NCBI GenBank assembly: GCA_014763515.1
Contig: JACXVH010000070.1
Span: 1-12,530, forward strand
Reading direction: 5' to 3'
Source: Flavobacteriaceae bacterium
Lineage (GTDB): Bacteria; Bacteroidota; Bacteroidia; Flavobacteriales; Flavobacteriaceae
Length of the DNA stretch: 12,530 nt
This document shows positions 1-5,965 of this stretch, piece by piece (within the stretch, counting starts at the first letter, position 1; each line of letters begins with the position of its first letter). Both the position numbers and the translations under genes were made by a program. Below the pieces are notes generated by a model. The model had not been told where the DNA came from. It ran no database searches and was given only the letters and a program-made list of their open reading frames with translations.

Positions 1-437
1 ACATTTTCTGCAAATGAAACAGAAGTATTAGGTAAAACACTTGGGTTCCATGCAGAGACTAACATTCTTCTACTATTTGGATTTTTCTTTATGGTTTCAA
101 TTAATTCTGTAATTTGATCAATTTCTTCGCTGTTCCAATTACGCCATTGATGACCATAAACCGGACCTAAATCGCCATTTTCATCGGCCCATTCGTCCCA
201 AATTCTAACCCCATTTTCTTTTAAATAAGCAATATTGGTTTCTCCTTTTAAAAACCACAACAATTCATGTATAATCGATTTTAAATGTAATTTTTTTGTG
301 GTAACCATAGGAAATCCTTCGCTTAAATCAAATCGCATTTGGTAACCAAAAACACTAATAGTTCCTGTTCCTGTTCTATCGCCTTTTTGATTTCCATTCT
401 CTAATACATGTTTTACTAAGTCGTGGTATTGTTTCAT
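1..437 (-). CDS. thyA: Thymidylate synthase, N-terminal part (runs off the left edge)
   Basis: Converts dUMP to dTMP using 5,10-methylene-tetrahydrofolate in the cytoplasm. About 145 codons are visible from the ATG at 435-437. The protein begins MKQYHDLVKHVLENG. It carries the RTGTGT phosphate-binding loop at residues 21-26, a TTKKLHLKSIIHELLWFLKG stretch, WADENGDLGPVYGHQWR (the GxVYGxQWR block), and SRRMLVSAWNPSVLP before the edge. The catalytic-cysteine block (PCH/PCQ) should lie just beyond base 1, so integrity of the active site cannot be judged. It is the last visible gene of a minus-strand set; the gap to the upstream four-helix-bundle gene is 30 bp and is filled largely by heptamer repeats. 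No promoter of its own is apparent, so it probably depends on the upstream operon promoter. The family call is very safe. Confidence 0.96.
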   Translation of the reverse strand, partial: MKQYHDLVKHVLENGNQKGDRTGTGTISVFGYQMRFDLSEGFPMVTTKKLHLKSIIHELLWFLKGETNIAYLKENGVRIWDEWADENGDLGPVYGHQWRNWNSEEIDQITELIETIKKNPNSRRMLVSAWNPSVLPNTSVSFAEN

Positions 438-448
438 AAGTTTTAGCT

Positions 449-476
449 AATGGTTAAGGGTAAACGGTTAAAGGTT
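449..476 (+). repeat. Four tandem 7-bp repeats, AANGGTT type
   Basis: Four consecutive heptamers are visible on the plus strand: AATGGTT, AAGGGTA, AACGGTT and AAAGGTT. Read on the coding (minus) strand they are AACCNTT units. The array overlaps the last three codons of the four-helix-bundle gene, including its TAA stop, and fills most of the thyA leader. The matching, inverted partner is at 831-842. Function is unknown; the geometry suggests the border of an inserted cassette. Confidence 0.75.
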
Positions 477-830
477 GCTATTCTTTAAAAAATTTATAAA
501 CGAACCTATTTTTCTTTCCAATTTTTGTATAAATATAATTTTTGTTTCAACTATTTCCAAAGAAATAAATTCTAAATCAGAACATAATATAAGTTGTGTT
601 TCTAATTCATAGCAAGAACCAAGACTAATTTCTAAAAATCTACAAAAATCTTTATTAGAACTTTTAGCACAACCTTCTGCTATATTTGAAGGAATTGAAA
701 TAGCACATCTATTAATTTGAGAAATTAATACAAATTTCTCATTTTCAGGTAAGGTTTCAGTTAGAATATAAATTTCTTTTACAAGAATTCTTGCATCTTT
801 CCAAATTTCTAAATCTCTAAAATTTCTCAT
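468..830 (-). CDS. Four-helix-bundle protein, S23 / 23S rRNA intervening-sequence (IVP) family
   Basis: A 120-residue cytoplasmic protein predicted to form an antiparallel four-helix bundle. It shows the family pattern: an N-terminal FRDLEIWKDARILVKEIY helix, then INRCAISIPSNIAEGCAKSSNKDF and FLEISLGSCYELETQL (the NIAEG...S..E..RFL..A.GS..ELET signature). The length is typical. The family is named after proteins encoded in rRNA intervening sequences and is related to the Avd accessory proteins of diversity-generating retroelements, but most free-standing members, like this one, have no known role. No reverse transcriptase or rRNA is in the window. The ATG lies 3 bp after the nupC stop, so it is probably co-transcribed and may be translationally coupled; the AAAGG within the last nupC codons could act as its ribosome-binding site. 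Heptamer repeats border both ends in inverted orientation, hinting at insertion between nupC and thyA. Confidence 0.85.
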   Translation of the reverse strand: MRNFRDLEIWKDARILVKEIYILTETLPENEKFVLISQINRCAISIPSNIAEGCAKSSNKDFCRFLEISLGSCYELETQLILCSDLEFISLEIVETKIIFIQKLERKIGSFINFLKNSNL

Positions 831-842
831 CCATTAACCTTT
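831..842 (-). repeat. Partner heptamer repeat (CCATT-AACCTTT) at the other border
   Basis: The plus strand reads CCATTAACCTTT, one complete AACCTTT unit plus most of an AACCATT unit. Both are present in inverted orientation in the array at 449-476. The repeat overlaps the stop codon and last codons of nupC and lies directly before the four-helix-bundle start codon. Part of it could simply be native nupC coding sequence. Confidence 0.5.
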
Positions 843-2288
843 AATTTCATTTGCTGCATTTTTTAATTCTGCTAATTGAATATAACCTACAAATTCAGAT
901 GCTGCTAATTTAATTCCTAATAATTGTCCCATTAACATCATGTCTTCTGTTGCTACACCAATTAACCACATTAAAGGTGCAAAAACAATTCCTAAGATAG
1001 TTTCTAATGAAAATTTAGAATACGGTGTATTGTTAGCTATAACTTCGTTTAATCCGCTCCAATCGCCAATCCAACCTAAAGTGTAATTAATCATGGCAAT
1101 AAAAGCAATAAAAACTAATAGCATAGCAGCAACATTAGCAGCTAATTTTAAACCTTCAGTAGTTCCTGTAGCAATAGCATCAAGAATGTTTGAACCAATT
1201 TTATCTTTTGTGACTTCAACATTAGTATTTATACTTTCGGTTTGAGGATATAAAATTTTAGAAACCACAATAGCACCAGGAGCAGCCATTACAGATGCAG
1301 CTAAAAGATGTTTCGCAAATTCTAAACGCAATACAGGGTCGTTTCCACCTAAAAATCCAATGTATGCAGCTAAAACTCCACCAGCAACAGTTGCCATTCC
1401 GCCAATCATTACTAATAGAATTTCGCTTTTATTCATTTTTTCTAAATAAGCTTTAATCATTAAAGGTGCTTCTGTTTGTCCTAAAAAGATATTACCTGCA
1501 ACAGATAAGCTTTCTGCCCCCGAAATTTGTAAGATTTTAGTTAAAACTAAAGCCATTCCTTTTACTACAATTTGAATTACACCTAAATAGAATAATACCG
1601 AAGTTAAAGCAGAGAAGAAAATAATTGTAGGTAAAACTTGGAACAAAAAGATGAACCCAAAGCTTTCTACATTCATCATCCCGCCTAATAAAAATTCACT
1701 ACCAGCTCTTGTAAAATCTAGTACTAATACAAAAAGATTACCAACAAATTCGAATGCAGCTTTAACAAATGGAATTTTTAAAACCCCAACAGCTAGAAAT
1801 AACTGGGCAGAAAGGCCTAATCCAACTGTTTTCCAATTGATAGCTTTTCTATTTGAGCTGAAAAGAAATGCTACAGCTAACAAACAAATCATTCCTAAAA
1901 CCCCTCTTCCTAGACCAAGAGCAGTTAAACCTTGATTTGGGATTAATTCAGAAGATTTGGTTTCTTTTTTTACTTTATTCGATGAAAAGAAAGAATATGC
2001 TTTTTCTCCTTTTTTTAATGTAAGAGTGGAGTCAGTTTTGGTTTCTATTCTAAAACGTTTTGTTGGAGAATCAGAACCGTTTTCAAACAAGAATAAAAAA
2101 TTATCTTGTACCAAATAATCTCCATTTTGGGAGATGCTATCGTTTGATAATTTTAAATTATAACTTCCTTCTTTTAGTTCTAAAAAGTCGCCATTAGAAG
2201 AGCTTAATTGCCATTTTTTTTCAATTTCTTGACCGAAAGAAAAAACAAAAAATAGCGAAAAAAATAGTGGTAATATTTTTTTAATCAT
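834..2288 (-). CDS. Concentrative nucleoside transporter (CNT/NupC family) with secreted N-terminal domain
   Basis: A 484-residue inner-membrane symporter that probably imports nucleosides with H+ or Na+. Residues 1-19 are a signal peptide (MIKKILPLFFSLFFVFSFG). Residues 20-105 form a polar, strand-rich domain resembling a small lipocalin-like module, followed by hydrophobic helices. CNT hallmarks are GQTEAPL at 270-276 (first re-entrant hairpin), MIGGMATVAGG at 294-304, GTTEGLKLAANV at 375-386 and GVATEDMMLMGQLLG at 444-458. The last conserved block reads SEFVGY (464-469), where many CNT proteins have NEFVAY. I chose the ATG at 2286-2288 because it opens the signal peptide and lies 19 bp after the preceding gene. 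The frame stays open back to 2405, but that part overlaps the nuclease gene and is not protein-like. Proximity to thyA fits nucleoside salvage. Substrate and coupling ion cannot be read from the sequence. Confidence 0.93.
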   Translation of the reverse strand: MIKKILPLFFSLFFVFSFGQEIEKKWQLSSSNGDFLELKEGSYNLKLSNDSISQNGDYLVQDNFLFLFENGSDSPTKRFRIETKTDSTLTLKKGEKAYSFFSSNKVKKETKSSELIPNQGLTALGLGRGVLGMICLLAVAFLFSSNRKAINWKTVGLGLSAQLFLAVGVLKIPFVKAAFEFVGNLFVLVLDFTRAGSEFLLGGMMNVESFGFIFLFQVLPTIIFFSALTSVLFYLGVIQIVVKGMALVLTKILQISGAESLSVAGNIFLGQTEAPLMIKAYLEKMNKSEILLVMIGGMATVAGGVLAAYIGFLGGNDPVLRLEFAKHLLAASVMAAPGAIVVSKILYPQTESINTNVEVTKDKIGSNILDAIATGTTEGLKLAANVAAMLLVFIAFIAMINYTLGWIGDWSGLNEVIANNTPYSKFSLETILGIVFAPLMWLIGVATEDMMLMGQLLGIKLAASEFVGYIQLAELKNAANEIKG

Positions 2289-2307
2289 TTGATTAGTATA
2301 GGTTATA

Positions 2308-2937
2308 TTATGATTCTTTTCTTGAAATTTCGTCTCTAATTTTAGCAGCTTTTTCATAGTCTTCATTTTGAACTGCTTCATCGAGTTTAGCATAAAGCTC
2401 TTCAATTGTATAATGGCTAAAATCGCCTGGATTTATACTTTTTTCGCTTTTAATGCCAAAAGTTTCTGGTGTAGATAAGGCTTCGTCTCCATCCTCGTCT
2501 TCGTTATCTTTGTCGGAACTATTCATATTTAAATAAATACCAGCTTTATCTAAAATGTTTTTGTAAGTAAAAATAGGAGCATTAAATCGAATGGCTAATG
2601 CAATTGCATCTGAAGTACGAGCGTCAATAATTTCTTCAATTTTGTCTCTTTCGCAAATAATACTTGAAAAGAAAACACCGTCAACTAATTTGTGAATGAT
2701 AACTTGTTTTACTACAATATCAAATCTATCGGCAAAACTTTTAAATAAGTCGTGCGTTAATGGGCGAGGTGGTTTTATTTCTTTTTCTAATGCTATAGCA
2801 ATAGATTGCGCTTCGAAAGCACCAATTACGATAGGAAGATTTCTTTCACCATCAACTTCGTTCAAAATTAGGGCATAAGCTCCATTTTGTGTTTGGCTGT
2901 AAGAAATTCCTTTTATTGTAAGTTTAACTAAACTCAT
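2308..2937 (-). CDS. Bifunctional nuclease family protein (DUF151) with C-terminal UVR motif
   Basis: A 209-residue soluble protein. Residues 1-135 match the DUF151/BFN fold, with LPIVIGAFEAQSIA at 34-47 and the conserved DARTSDAIALAIR at 105-117. Some plant homologues were reported to have dual RNase/DNase activity; the bacterial role is poorly defined. A very acidic linker (about 140-152, SSDKDNEDEDGDE) leads to a UvrB/UvrC-type UVR helix pair at about 177-209 (YTIEELYAKLDEAVQNEDYE, then AAKIRDEI). UVR motifs mediate protein-protein contact, as between UvrB and UvrC. It is the first gene of the minus-strand set, 19 bp ahead of the nucleoside transporter. A promoter matching the Bacteroidetes consensus lies 44-74 bp upstream, inside the etf terminator. 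The family call is safe; the actual function is not established. Confidence 0.92.
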   Translation of the reverse strand: MSLVKLTIKGISYSQTQNGAYALILNEVDGERNLPIVIGAFEAQSIAIALEKEIKPPRPLTHDLFKSFADRFDIVVKQVIIHKLVDGVFFSSIICERDKIEEIIDARTSDAIALAIRFNAPIFTYKNILDKAGIYLNMNSSDKDNEDEDGDEALSTPETFGIKSEKSINPGDFSHYTIEELYAKLDEAVQNEDYEKAAKIRDEISRKES

Positions 2938-2980
2938 AAATCAAAATCATTATAAATGATAGCAAATTTGAATAAGGGGT

Positions 2981-3011
2981 CAAAAATAAAAAAAAGAGCT
3001 ATCTAAACAAA
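2981..3011 (-). promoter_or_regulatory. Promoter for the nuclease-nupC-thyA operon (TTTG-N19-TATTTTTG)
   Basis: On the minus strand, TTTG (3011-3008) is followed after 19 bases by TATTTTTG (2988-2981), a full match to the Bacteroidetes -33 TTTG and -7 TAnnTTTG elements. Transcription would begin near 2974, leaving a leader of about 37 bases before the ATG at 2937. The -33 element lies in the loop and stem edge of the etf terminator and the -7 element touches its T-tract. The pattern is clear, but AT-rich DNA produces chance matches. Confidence 0.6.
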
Positions 3012-3020
3012 GATAACTCT
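2988..3020 (-). terminator. Rho-independent terminator after etfA
   Basis: On the minus strand, a 10-bp stem (AGAGTTATCT pairing with AGATAGCTCT, one G-U pair) encloses a 6-base loop and is followed by a run of seven T. It lies 36 bp past the etfA stop and should end the etfB-etfA transcript. Confidence 0.85.
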
Positions 3021-3056
3021 AATTTTCTAATATTAAGTTTGAAATAAATCTAAAAA

Positions 3057-4025
3057 TTATGCATTATTAGCTTTAAATTCTTTTAATTTCTCTACTAATT
3101 TTGGTACAACTTCAAAAGCGTCGCCTACAATACCATAATCAGCAACCTTAAAGAATGGCGCCTCGGCATCAGTATTAATTACAACTTTAACTTTAGATGC
3201 GTTAATACCAGCAATATGTTGAATTGCTCCAGAAATACCAACTGCAATGTAAAGATTAGCGGCAACTGGTTTTCCTGTTTGACCAACGTGTTCTCCGTGA
3301 GGTCTCCAACCGATATCTGAAACTGGTTTAGAACAAGCAGTAGCTGCTCCTAAAACGGACGCTAAATCTTCAATCATTCCCCAATTTTCAGGTCCTTTTA
3401 AACCACGACCTGCAGAAACTACAATTTCAGCATCAGCTATAGTTACTTTACCAGTCACTTTTTCTACATTCTCAGTTTTTACTGAAAAATCTGCATCGTT
3501 TAATGATGGACTAAAATCTTCTTCAGTTAACGAAACAGCATCTTCTGCTAAACCAAATGAGTTTTTAGCTAAACCAATAACTTTAACATCTGTATTGATT
3601 TCTGTAATATTGAAAGCTTTATTAGAAAAAGCAGTTCTTTTTACTTGAAAAGGAGAAGTGCTTACAGGAAGTGCTACAACATTTGAAGCGTATCCTGCAT
3701 TTAAAGCAACTGCTACAATTGGAGCTAAATATAAACTATCAGTTGTTGATGATAATGCTACAACTTTTGTTCCTTCTTTTTCTACAGCTTGTTTAATAAC
3801 ATCTGCATAAGCTTTTGCATTAAAGTTGGTTAATTTATCGTTAGTTACTTTTAAAACTTTACTTACACCGTATTTTGATAAATCGCTAACATTAGAATTA
3901 TTTACTGTAACTGCAGTTACAGTTGTTCCTAAACTGTCAGCAACTTTTTTTGCATAAGAAGCTAATTCTAATGCAACTTTTTTAAATTTTCCTTCAGAAG
4001 ATTCTGCGTATATTAAAATTGACAT
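3057..4025 (-). CDS. etfA: Electron transfer flavoprotein, alpha subunit
   Basis: A 322-residue cytoplasmic FAD-binding subunit of the EtfAB heterodimer, which takes electrons from acyl-CoA and other dehydrogenases and passes them to the quinone pool through ETF:quinone oxidoreductase. Residues 1-190 form the N-terminal ETF domain (SILIYAESSEGKFKKVALEL). The C-terminal FAD domain shows GRGLKGPENW at 206-215, ACSKPVSDIGWRPHGEHVGQTGKP at about 230-253, LYIAVGISGAIQHIAGI at 258-274, and VVINTDAEAPFFKVADYGIVGD at 281-302. These are the standard FAD-contact blocks, all intact. Length is normal. It follows etfB by 26 bp in the usual etfB-etfA order and ends at a strong terminator. Confidence 0.97.
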   Translation of the reverse strand: MSILIYAESSEGKFKKVALELASYAKKVADSLGTTVTAVTVNNSNVSDLSKYGVSKVLKVTNDKLTNFNAKAYADVIKQAVEKEGTKVVALSSTTDSLYLAPIVAVALNAGYASNVVALPVSTSPFQVKRTAFSNKAFNITEINTDVKVIGLAKNSFGLAEDAVSLTEEDFSPSLNDADFSVKTENVEKVTGKVTIADAEIVVSAGRGLKGPENWGMIEDLASVLGAATACSKPVSDIGWRPHGEHVGQTGKPVAANLYIAVGISGAIQHIAGINASKVKVVINTDAEAPFFKVADYGIVGDAFEVVPKLVEKLKEFKANNA

Positions 4026-4051
4026 GATTTCTTAAAATTTAATTTTTAAAA

Positions 4052-4798
4052 TTAGATTACTTTAGCTTCGTTATGTAATAAACTGATTAATTCGTCAATA
4101 TTGTCAGGACTAATCATTTTACAAGCCGATTTTGGAGCTGGTTTCTCAAATTTTACAACTTTAGTTGCTACAGTGTCACCTGTTGGTTCTTTTACTGTTA
4201 AAGCTTTTGAACGCGCCATCATAATTCCTCTCATATTTGGAATACGTAAATCTTTCTCTTCAACTAAACCTTTTTTCCCTCCAATAACTAAAGGTAAGCT
4301 TGTTGAAACAGTTTCTTTTCCTCCGTCAATTTCACGAACAATTTTAGCTTCATTTCCAGTTACTTCTAGACCAATAGAAGAATTAACAAAATTATAACCT
4401 AACATGGCAGCTAACATACCAGGAACCATACCTCCATTGTAATCAATAGATTCGGTACCCGCAATCACTAAGTCATATCCACCTTCTTTAACAACTTCAG
4501 CAAGTTGTTTTGCAACAAACATTCCATCAGTTGGATTTGCGTTTACTCTAATAGCTTCATCAGCACCAATAGCTAATGCTTTTCTTAATGTTGCTTCTGC
4601 GTCAGCTCCACCAACGTTAACTACAGTAACATTTGCTCCTGTTTGTTCTTTTATAATAACTGCTTTTGTTAAACCAAATTCGTCATTTGGATTGATTACA
4701 AATTGTACACCATTAGTGTCAAATTCAGTGTCTCCATTTGTAAAGTTGATTTTTGAAGTAGTATCAGGCACATGACTGATGCAAACTAGTATTTTCAT
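4052..4798 (-). CDS. etfB: Electron transfer flavoprotein, beta subunit
   Basis: A 248-residue partner of EtfA; in typical ETFs this subunit binds AMP and supports FAD binding at the interface. It opens with MKILVCISHVPDT, then FVINPNDEFGLTKAV (33-47), VGGADAEATLRKALAIGADEAIRV (62-85) and AGTESIDYNGGMVPGMLAAMLG (113-134). The beta-subunit signature region LVEEKDLRIPNMRGIMMARSKA is at 178-199. Length and motifs are normal. It is the first gene of the etfB-etfA operon and faces away from pdhB across 192 bp. No perfect -7 box is seen upstream; the nearest is TATTTTTTG on the minus strand at 4865-4857, with one extra base in the spacer. Confidence 0.97.
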   Translation of the reverse strand: MKILVCISHVPDTTSKINFTNGDTEFDTNGVQFVINPNDEFGLTKAVIIKEQTGANVTVVNVGGADAEATLRKALAIGADEAIRVNANPTDGMFVAKQLAEVVKEGGYDLVIAGTESIDYNGGMVPGMLAAMLGYNFVNSSIGLEVTGNEAKIVREIDGGKETVSTSLPLVIGGKKGLVEEKDLRIPNMRGIMMARSKALTVKEPTGDTVATKVVKFEKPAPKSACKMISPDNIDELISLLHNEAKVI

Positions 4799-4990
4799 TA
4801 CTTAAATAGTTTATGTTTAATAATCAATAATGGTTACGAAATTAATAAAAATAATCCAAAAAATACTATGCGTGCATAATATTTTTTAAAAAAAGTAAAT
4901 TTACGAAACCGTTATAGTTATTTTTAAGACAATAGAGTTATTTTTAATCGGCTATTTTTTCTATTTTTGCCATTCATAGAAATTAAAACA
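4799..4990. promoter_or_regulatory. Divergent intergenic region between etfB and pdhB
   Basis: A 192-bp AT-rich gap with no gene. It must hold the promoters for both directions. Visible structure includes an imperfect 22-bp dyad at 4862-4883 (AATA-c-TATGC-GT-GCATA-a-TATT), a perfect 10-bp palindrome GTAAATTTAC at 4895-4904, and the octamer TTACGAAA repeated at 4834-4841 and 4902-4909. These are possible operator sites, but nothing identifies a regulator and AT-rich DNA gives such palindromes by chance. Confidence 0.4.
4962..4969 (+). promoter_or_regulatory. -7 box for pdhB (TATTTTTG)
   Basis: An exact match to TAnnTTTG lies 21 bp before the pdhB ATG, which predicts a short leader. There is no clear TTTG at the -33 position (the sequence there is TTATTTTT), so the promoter is only half supported. 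Its position argues against an upstream ATG at 4967, which would fall inside the promoter. Confidence 0.5.
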
Positions 4991-5902
4991 ATGAAAACAA
5001 TACAATTTAGAGAAGCAGTTTGCGAGGCAATGAGTGAAGAAATGCGTCGCGATGAGTCTATATATTTAATAGGAGAAGAAGTTGCTGAATATAATGGAGC
5101 TTACAAAGCGTCTAAAGGAATGCTTGATGAGTTTGGCCCAAAAAGAGTTATCGATGCACCTATTGCTGAGTTAGGTTTTGCTGGGATTGCAGTTGGTTCT
5201 GCAATGAATGGTAATAGACCAATTGTTGAGTTTATGACATTTAACTTCTCATTGGTTGGTATTGATCAAATTATTAATAACGCGGCAAAAATGCGTCAAA
5301 TGTCTGGTGGACAGTTCAATATTCCTATTGTATTTAGAGGTCCAACAGCATCAGCAGGTCAGTTAGCGGCAACCCACTCTCAAGCTTTTGAAAATTGGTA
5401 TGCAAATTGTCCAGGTTTAAAAGTTGTAGTACCTTCAAATCCATATGATGCAAAAGGATTATTAAAATCAGCTATTCGTGATAACGATCCTGTGATTTTT
5501 ATGGAATCTGAGCAAATGTATGGAGATAAAGGTGAAGTACCTGAGGGAGAATATACAATTCCACTAGGAGTTGCTGATATTAAAAGAGAAGGTTCTGATG
5601 TGACAATCGTTTCTTTTGGAAAAATCATTAAAGAAGCACGCCCAATGGATTATGATGCAATTATTAACTCTGTTAAGAAAACAAATAGATTAGTAGTTTT
5701 AGAAGAGGCTTGGCCTTTTGCTTCGGTTGCTTCAGAAATTACTTATATGGTTCAAGAGAGAGCTTTTGATTATTTAGATGCTCCAGTACAAAGAATAACA
5801 ACAGCTGATGCTCCTGCACCATATTCTCCAGCATTATTAAAAGAATGGTTGCCAAATGCAAGCGATGTTATCAAAGCTGTTAAAAAAGTAGCATACAAAT
5901 AA
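4991..5902 (+). CDS. pdhB: Pyruvate dehydrogenase E1 component, beta subunit, with an apparent 22-residue internal deletion
   Basis: E1-beta pairs with E1-alpha to form the thiamine-diphosphate enzyme that decarboxylates pyruvate in the pyruvate dehydrogenase complex. 303 residues are encoded from the ATG at 4991 (MKTIQFREAVCEAMSEEMRR). The pyrimidine-binding domain is intact, with GEEVAEYNGAYKASKGM (28-44), the conserved glutamate in PIAELGFAG (E60), and FRGPTASAGQLAATHSQ (115-131). The C-terminal transketolase domain is abnormal: VTIVSFGKIIKEA (204-216) is joined directly to RPMDYDAIINSVKKTNRL (217-234). Homologues have 22 residues here, ending in (E)(V/I)I(D/N)(L/M)RT(I/V), so most of a helix and one core strand are missing. 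Adding 22 gives 325, the expected length. The frame is kept and both sides look well conserved. It is either a damaged or variant enzyme or an assembly error. A strong terminator follows. Confidence 0.93.
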   Translation: MKTIQFREAVCEAMSEEMRRDESIYLIGEEVAEYNGAYKASKGMLDEFGPKRVIDAPIAELGFAGIAVGSAMNGNRPIVEFMTFNFSLVGIDQIINNAAKMRQMSGGQFNIPIVFRGPTASAGQLAATHSQAFENWYANCPGLKVVVPSNPYDAKGLLKSAIRDNDPVIFMESEQMYGDKGEVPEGEYTIPLGVADIKREGSDVTIVSFGKIIKEARPMDYDAIINSVKKTNRLVVLEEAWPFASVASEITYMVQERAFDYLDAPVQRITTADAPAPYSPALLKEWLPNASDVIKAVKKVAYK

Positions 5903-5914
5903 AATTTAACTTCT

Positions 5915-5922
5915 TATATTTG
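5915..5922 (+). promoter_or_regulatory. Possible -7 box (TATATTTG) upstream of the pdhB terminator
   Basis: This is an exact TAnnTTTG match but without a TTTG about 19-20 bases upstream. If used, its transcript would start within or just before the terminator hairpin and run into the DUF5686 gene. It could be a chance match; it is listed because no other promoter position for that gene is visible. Confidence 0.25.
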
Positions 5923-5923
5923 G

Positions 5924-5957
5924 AACTTCATCAGCAAAACTGATGAAGTTTTTTTTT
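5924..5957 (+). terminator. Rho-independent terminator after pdhB
   Basis: A perfect 11-bp stem (AACTTCATCAG / CTGATGAAGTT) with the 5-base loop CAAAA is followed by seven T (5951-5957). It lies 21 bp after the pdhB stop. The next start codon is only 8 bp beyond the T-tract. Confidence 0.9.
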
Positions 5958-5965
5958 GATAGCTT

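Noticed and set aside
468..830. Four-helix-bundle gene as part of a diversity-generating retroelement (Avd)
   Set aside because: No reverse transcriptase, template repeat or variable repeat is visible in the window; only the distant family relation supports the idea.
1651..1935. Plus-strand open frame of 94 codons inside the transporter gene
   Set aside because: Antisense shadow of a well-supported gene, no family resemblance, composition set by the opposite strand.
2289..2405. Extension of the nucleoside transporter upstream to an ATG at 2405 (39 more residues)
   Set aside because: It would overlap the nuclease gene by about 98 bases, reads as low-complexity Lys/Met-rich sequence in the shadow of that gene, and would bury the clear signal peptide starting at 2288.
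2963..2970. CAAATTTG as a -7 box for the nuclease gene
   Set aside because: Only 7 of 8 positions match and no TTTG lies at the right distance. TATTTTTG at 2988-2981 with TTTG 19 bases upstream is far better.
4101..4397. Plus-strand open frame inside etfB
   Set aside because: Shadow of etfB; the etfB frame carries all family motifs.
4967..4990. Upstream ATG for pdhB giving MPFIEIKT
   Set aside because: It overlaps the TATTTTTG promoter box, and family members start at MKTIQFREA, which is the ATG at 4991.
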